A DNA stretch of 7,321 nt. Source: Deltaproteobacteria bacterium (lineage in GTDB: Bacteria > Desulfobacterota > Syntrophia > Syntrophales > UBA2210). The notes beneath the pieces were generated by a model. The model did no database searches. It was not told the origin of the DNA and worked only from the letters and a program-made list of their open reading frames with translations. The stretch is taken from contig JAFDAR010000040.1 of NCBI GenBank assembly GCA_019313735.1, forward strand, positions 1 to 7,321, in the 5' to 3' direction. Shown here piece by piece: positions 1 through 6,225 of this stretch; the first letter of the stretch is position 1; each line of letters begins with the position of its first letter. Made by a program: the position numbers and the translations under genes.

Positions 1-2346
1 GGGGCAAAAACGACGGTTATACTGGCGGACCAATTGAAGGATCTTGGATATAAATATGCCACGATTTCCGGTCTGTCGATCGCCATAGGTGATCTTATCA
101 TCCCTGACAGTAAGGGTGATATTGTTGACAGGGCACAGAAAGATGTTTTGGGGATACAGAAGCAGTATATGGAAGGCCTGATAACCGACGGTGAACGTTA
201 CAACAAAGTTATAGATATCTGGGCCCATGCAACCGAAAAAGTTGCCGGTGACATGCTGAGTAATATCGGCACCGAGGAATTGGGAGGATCTGACGGACGG
301 AAGAGCAAGGTTGAGAGTTTCAATTCGATTTATATGATGGCCGATTCAGGCGCCCGCGGCAGTGCGGCCCAGACGAGACAACTTGCCGGCATGAGAGGGT
401 TGATGGCAAAGCCGTCAGGGGAGATTATAGAAACACCCATTACAGCTAACTTCAGGGAAGGGCTTACAGTTCTGCAGTACTTTATTTCCACGCATGGCGC
501 CAGGAAGGGCCTTGCCGACACTGCCCTGAAGACGGCGAACTCAGGTTATCTCACGAGAAGGCTTGTTGATGTGGCGCAGGATGCTATTGTTATGGAAAAG
601 GATTGCGGCACTCTCGATGGAATTTACGTTTCAGCCCTGGCTGAGGGTGGAGAAATAATAGAAACGGTGGGCGAGCGTATTCTCGGGAGGGTTGCTCTGG
701 AGGATATAGAAGATCCCTTTACCGGAGAAATCCTGGTGGAGGCAAATCAGGAGATCGATGAAACTCTTGCAGAAAATATCGACAAAGCGGGTTTGGAAAG
801 AGTACTTATAAGATCTGCTCTGACTTGCAAGTCAAAACATGGAATCTGTGCATTGTGCTATGGGAGAGATCTGGCGCATGGTCACCTGGTAAATATAGGC
901 GAGGCCGTTGGTATTATTGCGGCCCAGTCCATAGGCGAACCAGGAACCCAGTTGACCATGAGAACATTCCACATAGGTGGTACAGCGAAGTTTGAAGAAC
1001 ACTCCACTCTGGAGGCGAGGCATGATGGGGCGCTCAAGTTCGCTGATATCAATACGGCTGTAAACAAGAATAATGAAACCGTTGTTATGAGCAGGAATGG
1101 AGAGGTCCACGTTCTGGATGAAGAAGGAAGAAACCGTGGTAAATATCCTGTTCCCTATGGAGCTCATTTAAAGGTTGTTGAAGGGCATGATATAAAGGCG
1201 GGCACCCTGATTGCCCAATGGGACCCCTATGCGATTCCAATACTTTCCGAAATTGATGGAACCATAAAATTTGGGGATATTGTTGAAGGGAAAACCATGC
1301 GGGAGCAGGTTGACGAGGTTACCGGTCTTTCAAGGAAGGTAATTGTGGAATACAGGGTTGCCGACCTGCGCCCCAGAGTTTCGATAAAGGACAAGGATGG
1401 AAAAACAGCCAAAGTCCCGGGAACGCATACGATCGCGCGGCATATGCTGCCTGTAGGGGCGAATATCAGTGTTTCAGAGGGTGATAAGATAAAGGCAGGT
1501 GATATTATCGCCAGGGTCCCCAGGGAAACCACAAAAACGAAGGATATTACGGGAGGTCTCCCACGTGTTGCGGAACTCTTTGAGGCCAGAAAACCAAAAG
1601 AGTATGCCGTGATAACCGAGATAGACGGAGAGGTCTCATACGGTGAGGATGTCAAGGGGAAGAGGAGAACAATTGTAACGCCTGACATCGGTGACCCTAA
1701 GGAATATCTGATCGCCAGGGGGAAGCATGTAAGCGTCCAGGAGGGTGACAGGGTGGTAGCAGGCCAGGCCCTGATGGATGGATCGGTTAATCCTCATGAC
1801 ATTCTTAATATCAAGGGTGAAAAGGAACTGGCAAGTTATCTGGTCGATGAGGTGCAGGAGGTTTACAGGTTGCAGGGTGTCAAGATCAATGACAAGCACA
1901 TAGAGATTATCGTGCGACAGATGCTCAAAAAAGTAAAAGTGACAGACTCCGGTGACACCTCTTTTCTTATGGATGAGCAGGTGGATAAAAACAGGTTTGA
2001 AGAGGAGAACGATGAAGCAATTCAACGGGGAGAAGAACCGGCCACTGCCGTACCCGTGCTTCTTGGTATCACCAAGGCATCGCTTCATACCGAAAGCTTT
2101 ATCTCCGCGGCGTCTTTCCAGGAAACAACCCGAGTGCTCACGGAGGCCGCCCTGTCCGGAAAGGTGGATTATCTGAGGGGTCTTAAGGAAAATGTGATTA
2201 TGGGCAGGCTTATTCCTGCCGGCACGGGACTTCCCATATATAAGAAGTTGGGAATAGATGTTAAGAAAAAAACTTTGATCGCTGAAGATCAGCAAATAAT
2301 TGAAGAAAATATTGAGAAAAACCTTGACAGTCAGGTTGCAAATTGA
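1..2346 (+). CDS. rpoC: DNA-directed RNA polymerase beta' subunit, C-terminal half (5' partial)
   Basis: This is the catalytic large subunit of RNA polymerase. The frame is open from base 1 to TGA at 2344-2346, giving 781 visible residues; the start and the Mg-binding NADFDGD motif lie upstream of the window. An apparent TTG start at 34 is internal. Seen: the bridge helix (PITANFREGL..., visible residues about 146-184); the second zinc site with Cys202, Cys276, Cys283 and Cys286; and the first trigger-loop helix with TMRTFH (Arg321, His324). Adding 612 gives the E. coli numbers from memory (C814, C888, C895, C898, R933, H936), so spacing is conserved. After TMRTFHIGG comes an insertion of about 180 residues matching SI3, a proteobacterial-type trait, before the trigger loop resumes at KDITGGLPRV (about 514). 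The C-terminus has the usual GLKENVIMGRLIPAGTG motif. No frameshift or missing key residue is visible. It presumably follows rpoB. Confidence 0.98.
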   Translation, partial: GAKTTVILADQLKDLGYKYATISGLSIAIGDLIIPDSKGDIVDRAQKDVLGIQKQYMEGLITDGERYNKVIDIWAHATEKVAGDMLSNIGTEELGGSDGRKSKVESFNSIYMMADSGARGSAAQTRQLAGMRGLMAKPSGEIIETPITANFREGLTVLQYFISTHGARKGLADTALKTANSGYLTRRLVDVAQDAIVMEKDCGTLDGIYVSALAEGGEIIETVGERILGRVALEDIEDPFTGEILVEANQEIDETLAENIDKAGLERVLIRSALTCKSKHGICALCYGRDLAHGHLVNIGEAVGIIAAQSIGEPGTQLTMRTFHIGGTAKFEEHSTLEARHDGALKFADINTAVNKNNETVVMSRNGEVHVLDEEGRNRGKYPVPYGAHLKVVEGHDIKAGTLIAQWDPYAIPILSEIDGTIKFGDIVEGKTMREQVDEVTGLSRKVIVEYRVADLRPRVSIKDKDGKTAKVPGTHTIARHMLPVGANISVSEGDKIKAGDIIARVPRETTKTKDITGGLPRVAELFEARKPKEYAVITEIDGEVSYGEDVKGKRRTIVTPDIGDPKEYLIARGKHVSVQEGDRVVAGQALMDGSVNPHDILNIKGEKELASYLVDEVQEVYRLQGVKINDKHIEIIVRQMLKKVKVTDSGDTSFLMDEQVDKNRFEEENDEAIQRGEEPATAVPVLLGITKASLHTESFISAASFQETTRVLTEAALSGKVDYLRGLKENVIMGRLIPAGTGLPIYKKLGIDVKKKTLIAEDQQIIEENIEKNLDSQVAN

Positions 2347-2353
2347 TAGAAAT

Positions 2354-2391
2354 CGCTACTTTGCTGTACTTCAGTTTCTGAAGATATAGCG
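2354..2391 (+). promoter_or_regulatory. Two-tier stem-loop in the rpoC-rpsL gap
   Basis: The 66-nt gap between rpoC and rpsL contains a perfect 6-bp hairpin, CTTCAG (2369-2374) and CTGAAG (2378-2383), with a TTT loop. An outer 5-bp stem, CGCTA (2354-2358) and TAGCG (2387-2391), encloses it, with an uneven internal loop between the two. No T-run follows, only GGGAAGGATTT, so it is not an intrinsic terminator. It could be an RNA processing site, a protein-binding leader for the str genes, or chance. The pairing is seen directly; the role is inference. Confidence 0.35.
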
Positions 2392-2412
2392 GGAAGGATT
2401 TGTGGAGGGATA

Positions 2413-2784
2413 ATGCCTACGATAAACCAGTTGATACGCAAGGGCAGATCAAAAATAAAGAAGAAAGCTTCAGCGCCGGCTCTTACCAGTTGCCCCCAGA
2501 GAAGGGGGGTCTGTGTGAGAGTGTATACCACTACTCCCAAGAAGCCGAATTCCGCCCTTAGAAAGGTGGCCAGGGTTCGTCTTACCAGTGGTTACGAGGT
2601 TACCTCATATATACCGGGTATCGGACACAATCTTCAAGAACATTCTGTTGTTCTCGTAAGAGGTGGCAGGGTTAAGGACCTTCCCGGAGTCAGATATCAT
2701 GTAGTAAGAGGTTCGCTGGATGCCATAGGGGTTCAGGACAGAAAACAGAGCAGGTCGAAATACGGCTCTAAAAAACCTAAGTAG
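2413..2784 (+). CDS. rpsL: 30S ribosomal protein S12
   Basis: S12 sits at the decoding centre of the 30S subunit and helps monitor codon-anticodon pairing. The 123-residue length is normal. The sequence opens MPTINQLIR and carries the conserved TTTPKKPNSALRK block (about 39-51), GHNLQEHS (71-78) and GGRVKDLPGVRYH (84-96). Lys43 and Lys88 (Lys42 and Lys87 without Met), where known streptomycin-resistance changes occur, are both lysine, so this allele looks wild type. Asp89, the residue beta-methylthiolated in many bacteria, is present. GGAGG at 2404-2408 lies 4 nt before the ATG, close but strong. It is the first str-operon gene, 66 nt after rpoC and 14 nt before rpsG, so co-transcription with both is likely. 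Confidence 0.98.
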   Translation: MPTINQLIRKGRSKIKKKASAPALTSCPQRRGVCVRVYTTTPKKPNSALRKVARVRLTSGYEVTSYIPGIGHNLQEHSVVLVRGGRVKDLPGVRYHVVRGSLDAIGVQDRKQSRSKYGSKKPK

Positions 2785-2798
2785 ACAGGAACAGTTAT

Positions 2799-3269
2799 AT
2801 GCCGAGGAGAAGAAGAGTAACAAAAGGAAAAATACTGGCGGATTCCAAGTACAACAGCATCCTGGTGGCAAGGTTTATTAATAACCTCTTGAAGAAAGGG
2901 AAGAAAAGCGTTGCCGAGTCCATGCTCTATGGCGCTTTTGACGGTATAGAAAATAAGGTACACGGGTCACCCCTTGAAGTTTTTGAAAAGGCTATGGATA
3001 ACGTGAAGCCTGTTCTTGAGGTAAAATCGAGACGGATAGGCGGTGCTACATATCAGGTGCCTACGGAGGTGTTACCAGACAGGCGGATAGCCCTTGCAAT
3101 CAGGTGGTTGATAGGGAATGCAAAATCACGTGTTGGTAAAAGCATGAAGGAAAAATTGGCAGCTGAATTCATGGATGCCGCCGCGGGCAGGGGTGCATCT
3201 GTCAAGAAAAGAGAAGACACCCACAAGATGGCTGAAGCAAACAAAGCATTTGCCCATTACAGATTTTAG
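2799..3269 (+). CDS. rpsG: 30S ribosomal protein S7
   Basis: S7 is a primary 16S rRNA binding protein that nucleates assembly of the 30S head and contacts the E-site tRNA. At 156 residues it has the standard length. It begins with the basic MPRRRR tail, has the RFINNLLKKGKK helix (about 25-36), the RRIGGATYQVP beta-hairpin (78-88), and the C-terminal KREDTHKMAEANKAFAHYRF region typical of bacterial S7. The ATG is 14 nt after the rpsL stop with a modest AGGA (2787-2790) 8 nt upstream, a spacing that suggests translation linked to rpsL. In E. coli, S7 represses its own operon by binding the rpsL-rpsG gap; that gap is about 100 nt there but only 14 nt here, so the same mechanism is unlikely. The next gene is tuf, not fusA. 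Confidence 0.98.
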   Translation: MPRRRRVTKGKILADSKYNSILVARFINNLLKKGKKSVAESMLYGAFDGIENKVHGSPLEVFEKAMDNVKPVLEVKSRRIGGATYQVPTEVLPDRRIALAIRWLIGNAKSRVGKSMKEKLAAEFMDAAAGRGASVKKREDTHKMAEANKAFAHYRF

Positions 3270-3316
3270 GATTTTACAGTTATTGATAAGGGAATCAATT
3301 AACCATTTTTAATTAA

Positions 3317-3322
3317 AGGAGG
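3317..3322 (+). promoter_or_regulatory. Strong Shine-Dalgarno of tuf, deciding the start
   Basis: AGGAGG at 3317-3322 is the best ribosome binding site in the window, as expected for a very highly expressed protein. It lies 3 nt from an ATG at 3326 and 9 nt from a second in-frame ATG at 3332. The 9-nt spacing and the canonical EF-Tu N-terminus MAKKKFERTKPH both favour 3332. The site sits in the loop of a possible hairpin, TAACCAT (3300-3306) with ATGGTTA (3326-3332). Confidence 0.75.
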
Positions 3323-3331
3323 TATATGGTT

Positions 3332-4525
3332 ATGGCAAAGAAGAAATTTGAAAGGACGAAGCCGCATCTGAATATCGGCACCATTGGACATGTGGATCAT
3401 GGGAAAACTACATTGACCGCAGCTATAACAAAACACCTGGCCTCTAAGGGTCTTGCCGAATATATGCCCTTTGACTCGATTGATAACGCCCCCGAGGAGA
3501 AGGAGAGGGGCGTTACCATAAATATCGCACATGTCGAGTATCAGACTGAGAAGAGACATTATGCCCATGTCGATTGTCCGGGGCATGCTGACTATATAAA
3601 GAATATGATATCGGGTGCCGCTCATATGGATGGCACCATACTGGTGGTTGCGGCGTCGGATGGCCCCATGCCGCAGACGAGAGAGCATATCCTCCTTGCC
3701 AGGCAGGTTCAGGTGCCGTACGTTGTTGTTTACATGAACAAGGTTGATCTGGTTGATGACCCTGAACTCCTTGACCTTGTTGAGCTGGAGTTAAGAGAGC
3801 TCCTGACGGATTATGATTTCCCCGGTGACGATATCCCGATTATAAGGGGATCGGCCCTGAAGGCCCTGGAGAGTGAGGATTCTGATTCTGAAGATGTTAA
3901 AAGCATATGGGAACTGATGGACGCCGTAGATTCTTATATCCCTGAACCTGTTCGAGACCTTGATAAGCCTTTTCTTATGCCTGTCGGTGATGTGTTTACC
4001 ATCTCCGGTCGCGGGACGGTTGTGACCGGCCGTGTTGACAGGGGAATTGTCAAGACGGGTGACGAAGTCGAGATAGTAGGGATCAGGCCGACCTTCAAGA
4101 CGGTATGCACCGGCGTTGAGATGTTTCGTAAGACTCTCGATGAGGGAAGGGCCGGTGACGATGTTGGTCTCCTTTTGAGGGGCACAAAGCGGGAAGATGT
4201 TGAAAGGGGTCAGGTTGTTGCAAAGCCAGGTTCCATCACCCCCCATACGAAGTTCAAGGCCCAGGTATATGTCCTTACGAAAGAAGAGGGTGGAAGGCAC
4301 ACGCCTTTCTTCAATGGATATCGCCCGCAGTTTTATTTCAGGACAACGGACGTGACGGGGATTGCCACTCTTCCCGAGGGGATCGAGATGGTAATGCCCG
4401 GTGATAATGTGGAGATGGTCGCGGAGTTGATAACCCCTATCGCCATGGAGGAGAAGCTGAGATTTGCTATCCGTGAAGGTGGCAGGACTGTTGGGGCTGG
4501 TGTTGTCAGCGAAATTATAGAATAA
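3332..4525 (+). CDS. tuf: Translation elongation factor Tu (EF-Tu)
   Basis: EF-Tu is a cytoplasmic GTPase that carries aminoacyl-tRNA to the ribosomal A site. The start at 3332 gives 397 residues, close to the family norm; starting at 3326 would add only Met-Val. The GTPase domain (about 1-200) has G1 GHVDHGKT (19-26), G2 Thr62 in RGVTIN, G3 DCPGH (81-85, with catalytic His85), G4 NKVD (136-139) and G5 SALKAL (174-179). Domains 2 and 3 follow, with SGRGTVVTGRV, GGRHTPFF and YRPQFYFRTTDVTG, ending in REGGRTVGAGVV. Position 138 is Val where E. coli has Cys, a common variant. The gene is 62 nt after rpsG and 33 nt before rpsJ. fusA is missing from its usual place just upstream. Whether a second tuf copy exists elsewhere cannot be seen. 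Confidence 0.98.
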   Translation: MAKKKFERTKPHLNIGTIGHVDHGKTTLTAAITKHLASKGLAEYMPFDSIDNAPEEKERGVTINIAHVEYQTEKRHYAHVDCPGHADYIKNMISGAAHMDGTILVVAASDGPMPQTREHILLARQVQVPYVVVYMNKVDLVDDPELLDLVELELRELLTDYDFPGDDIPIIRGSALKALESEDSDSEDVKSIWELMDAVDSYIPEPVRDLDKPFLMPVGDVFTISGRGTVVTGRVDRGIVKTGDEVEIVGIRPTFKTVCTGVEMFRKTLDEGRAGDDVGLLLRGTKREDVERGQVVAKPGSITPHTKFKAQVYVLTKEEGGRHTPFFNGYRPQFYFRTTDVTGIATLPEGIEMVMPGDNVEMVAELITPIAMEEKLRFAIREGGRTVGAGVVSEIIE

Positions 4526-4558
4526 GAAGCTGGCAGCTGATAATTGATAGAGGGTTAG

Positions 4559-4867
4559 ATGGAAAATCAAAAAATAAGGATTCGTCTCAAGGCTTATGAT
4601 TATAAGTTGCTTGACAGGTCGGCACAGGATATTGTGGAATCTGCGAAGAGGACAGGAGCGCGTGTTGCGGGCCCTATTCCCCTTCCGACAGTTATAAATA
4701 AATATTGTGTAAACAGATCCCCCAATGTTGATAAGAAGTCCAGAGAACAATTTGAAATCAGAACGCATAAGAGGCTTATCGATATCATGGAACCGACGCA
4801 GGCAACTGTAGATACATTGATGAAGCTTGATCTTTCGGCTGGAGTTGATGTGGAAATAAAGTTATAG
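4559..4867 (+). CDS. rpsJ: 30S ribosomal protein S10 / NusE
   Basis: S10 is a 30S head protein and, as NusE, partners NusB in rRNA antitermination and NusG in transcription-translation coupling. The 102-residue length is normal. Conserved parts are KIRIRLKAYD (5-14), SAKRTGARVAGPIPLPT (28-44) and SREQFEIRTHKRLIDI (about 61-76), followed by LDLSAGVDVEIKL at the C-terminus. The flexible loop reads YCVNRSPNV (49-57): Val57, where tetracycline-class resistance changes are known, is kept, but the usual His56 is Asn, and Cys50 and Asn52 replace the common Thr and Leu. AGAGGG at 4549-4554 is 4 nt before the ATG. The gene lies only 33 nt after tuf, joining the str and S10 operons, and is followed by an 84-nt gap with a terminator-like hairpin. 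Confidence 0.97.
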   Translation: MENQKIRIRLKAYDYKLLDRSAQDIVESAKRTGARVAGPIPLPTVINKYCVNRSPNVDKKSREQFEIRTHKRLIDIMEPTQATVDTLMKLDLSAGVDVEIKL

Positions 4868-4902
4868 GCTTAGCGAGTAGTGAGGAGATGATCTTTTAAG
4901 CC
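4867..4902 (+). promoter_or_regulatory. Possible alternative pairing competing with the rpsJ-rplC terminator
   Basis: GGCTTA at 4867-4872, beginning on the last base of the rpsJ stop codon, is the exact reverse complement of TAAGCC at 4897-4902 in the loop of the terminator hairpin. One more G-T pair (4873 with 4896) can be added. The two arms are transcribed before the terminator's 3' arm, and this pairing crosses the terminator stem, so it could delay it or form a pseudoknot. A ribosome ending at the rpsJ stop would cover the first arm. The complementarity is seen; an antiterminator role is inference, and six bases can match by chance. Confidence 0.3.
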
Positions 4903-4919
4903 GCATCTCCTCATTTTTT
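4881..4919 (+). terminator. Intrinsic terminator or attenuator between rpsJ and rplC
   Basis: TGAGGAGATG (4881-4890) and CATCTCCTCA (4904-4913) form a perfect 10-bp stem with a 13-nt loop, followed at once by six T's (4914-4919). Two further pairs with the T-run (4880 G-T, 4879 A-T) are possible. This has the full form of a rho-independent terminator on the + strand, though the stem is only half GC and the loop is large. Because essential ribosomal protein genes follow in the same direction, it more likely works as a partial terminator or attenuator than as an operon end. No good promoter is visible between it and rplC. Confidence 0.75.
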
Positions 4920-4951
4920 GTCAAAAAAGTGCATGGGAAATCGTAGATGTT

Positions 4952-5581
4952 ATGAAAAAGGGATTGATAGGCAAAAAACTGGGTATGACACAGATATTCT
5001 GGAATGACGGCTCTGTTATTCCTGTTACTGCTATTGAAGCTGGACCGTGTGTTGTCATACAGAAGAAGACCGGTGAAACGGACGGATATGATTCCCTGCA
5101 GCTCGGGTTTGATCGGGTAAAAGAAAAGGGGGTCAATAAGCCCCTCAAGGGGCATTTTAAGGGAGCCGATAAGGGGTATTTCAGAGTTCTCAAAGAGTTC
5201 AGGCTTGAGTCCTCTAATGATTATGAGGTGGGCTCGGAACTGAAGGCCGATATCTTCAAGGTGGGTGATTATATTGATGTAGTTGGAACAACCAGAGGCA
5301 GAGGTTTTGCCGGTGTAGTGAAGAGGTACGGGTTTCGTGGCGGGCCTTCCAGTCATGGCTCAATGTTTCACAGGGCGCCAGGTTCTATAGGGTCCAGCGC
5401 ATGGCCTTCCAGGGTTTTTAAAGGGAAGAGAATGCCGGGGCATATGGGCAACTGCAGGCAGACAGTGCAAAACTTGATCGTGATGGGCATAAGACCGGAT
5501 CAAAATCTTATTCTGGTAAAGGGATCTGTCCCCGGCAGTAAGAATGGTTTTGTGTTAATTAAGGATTCTATTAAAATATAA
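4952..5581 (+). CDS. rplC: 50S ribosomal protein L3
   Basis: L3 is an early-assembly 50S protein that binds near the 3' end of 23S rRNA and reaches toward the peptidyl transferase centre. The 209 residues match the family. Seen are the N-terminal GLIGKKLGMTQIF (4-16), TRGRGFAGVVKRYGF (about 113-127), the SHGSMFHRAPGSIG stretch and VFKGKRMPGHMG of the central extension. The glutamine methylated by PrmB in E. coli L3 is not found in the matching segment (SIGSSAWPSRV). The ATG is the only sensible start. Its ribosome binding site is poor: GGGAA at 4935-4939 is 12 nt away and nothing better is seen. It follows the terminator-like hairpin, so its transcription must read through that or start from an unrecognised promoter. 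Confidence 0.97.
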   Translation: MKKGLIGKKLGMTQIFWNDGSVIPVTAIEAGPCVVIQKKTGETDGYDSLQLGFDRVKEKGVNKPLKGHFKGADKGYFRVLKEFRLESSNDYEVGSELKADIFKVGDYIDVVGTTRGRGFAGVVKRYGFRGGPSSHGSMFHRAPGSIGSSAWPSRVFKGKRMPGHMGNCRQTVQNLIVMGIRPDQNLILVKGSVPGSKNGFVLIKDSIKI

Positions 5582-5601
5582 GGATATTGAGTGGTACGAA
5601 A

Positions 5602-6225
5602 ATGCCGGTTCTGAATGTATATGATATAGAAAAAACCAAGATAACCGAATTGGAGCTGAGCGACCTTGTCTTCGGCGCTGAGGTTAATGAACACATACTC
5701 TATGAAGTTGTGAAGATGCAGCTTGCGTGTAGGAGACAGGGGACCGCCTCCACAAAGGGCAGGAGTGATGTGCGCGGTGGCGGAAGGAAGCCGTGGCGCC
5801 AGAAGGGAACAGGAAGGGCAAGAGCCGGTACTACGAGGTCTCCCCTCTGGAGAGGTGGCGGGATTGTGTTTGGTCCCAAGCCCAGAGATTATTCTTACAA
5901 GGTTCCGAAAAAGGTAAGAAAGGCCGCTCTGAAGTCCGCTTTGAGTATGAAGGTTAAAGAGGGCAGGGTGATAATACTCAGGGACTTTCCCATAGACGAG
6001 ATAAAGACAAAGAAATTTAAAGAGGTTCTGGACAGGTTTGAGCTTGGGAAAACCCTCTTTGTGCTGGATGAGAGAAATACCATTCTGGAAAAATCATCCA
6101 AGAATATCAAAGATGTGAAGATGATGCGATCAGAGGGCATCAATGTTTATGATCTGCTCAAGTATAATGATCTTGTCCTTTTGGAGCCCTCCGTGAAAAA
6201 GATAGAAGGGGCATTGTTGTCATAA
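5602..6225 (+). CDS. rplD: 50S ribosomal protein L4
   Basis: L4 binds 23S rRNA domain I and sends a loop into the nascent peptide exit tunnel; in E. coli it also represses the S10 operon through the leader RNA. The chosen ATG at 5602 gives 207 residues and the usual MPVLNVYDIE start. An in-frame TTG at 5587 would add five atypical residues. The tunnel loop is seen at about 44-75 with GGGRKPWRQKGTGRARAG; Lys63, where E. coli erythromycin-resistance changes fall, is conserved. The globular part includes SPLWRGGGIVFGP and the C-terminal NVYDLLKYNDLVL. The only site upstream is a weak GAGTGG (5589-5594), 7 nt from the ATG and 20 nt or less after the rplC stop, so coupling to rplC is likely. The stop TAA shares a base with the rplW ATG. 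Confidence 0.96.
   Translation: MPVLNVYDIEKTKITELELSDLVFGAEVNEHILYEVVKMQLACRRQGTASTKGRSDVRGGGRKPWRQKGTGRARAGTTRSPLWRGGGIVFGPKPRDYSYKVPKKVRKAALKSALSMKVKEGRVIILRDFPIDEIKTKKFKEVLDRFELGKTLFVLDERNTILEKSSKNIKDVKMMRSEGINVYDLLKYNDLVLLEPSVKKIEGALLS

Noticed and set aside
1952..2176. 74-codon + strand open frame inside rpoC in another frame
   Set aside because: Fully contained in the strongly conserved rpoC frame, and the product looks like low-information Arg/Pro-rich translation.
1636..2295. 219-codon open frame on the - strand, opposite rpoC
   Set aside because: Antisense shadow of the conserved beta' C-terminus; no recognisable protein features.
3283..3313. Promoter before tuf (TTGATA with TTTAAT)
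   Set aside because: The spacer is 19 nt, and the implied transcript start would fall at or inside the Shine-Dalgarno, leaving no room for the ribosome.
3326..3331. ATG at 3326 as the tuf start
   Set aside because: Only 3 nt from AGGAGG and adds Met-Val to the standard EF-Tu N-terminus; the ATG at 3332 has better spacing.
4528..4538. Short palindrome AGCTGGCAGCT after tuf
   Set aside because: Five pairs around a single base cannot form a stable hairpin and no T-run follows; probably chance.
3791..4768. 325-codon open frame on the - strand, opposite tuf and rpsJ
   Set aside because: It lies wholly antisense to two unmistakable conserved genes, has no family resemblance that I can see, and is explained by the codon bias of the + strand genes.
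4888..4899. Leader mini-ORF (ATG ATC TTT TAA) inside the terminator hairpin, behind GAGGAG
   Set aside because: The Shine-Dalgarno-like run abuts the ATG with no spacer, so initiation is unlikely; three codons carry no sign of a regulatory peptide.
4918..4949. Promoter before rplC with TTGTCA as the -35 element
   Set aside because: The -35 match is good (5 of 6), but no acceptable -10 hexamer lies at 16-18 nt; the best candidate, TAGATG, matches 3 of 6 at 20 nt.
5587..5601. TTG start for rplD five codons upstream
   Set aside because: Adds the atypical residues MSGTK before the canonical MPVLNVYDIE, and AAGGA lies too close to the TTG; ATG at 5602 fits the family.
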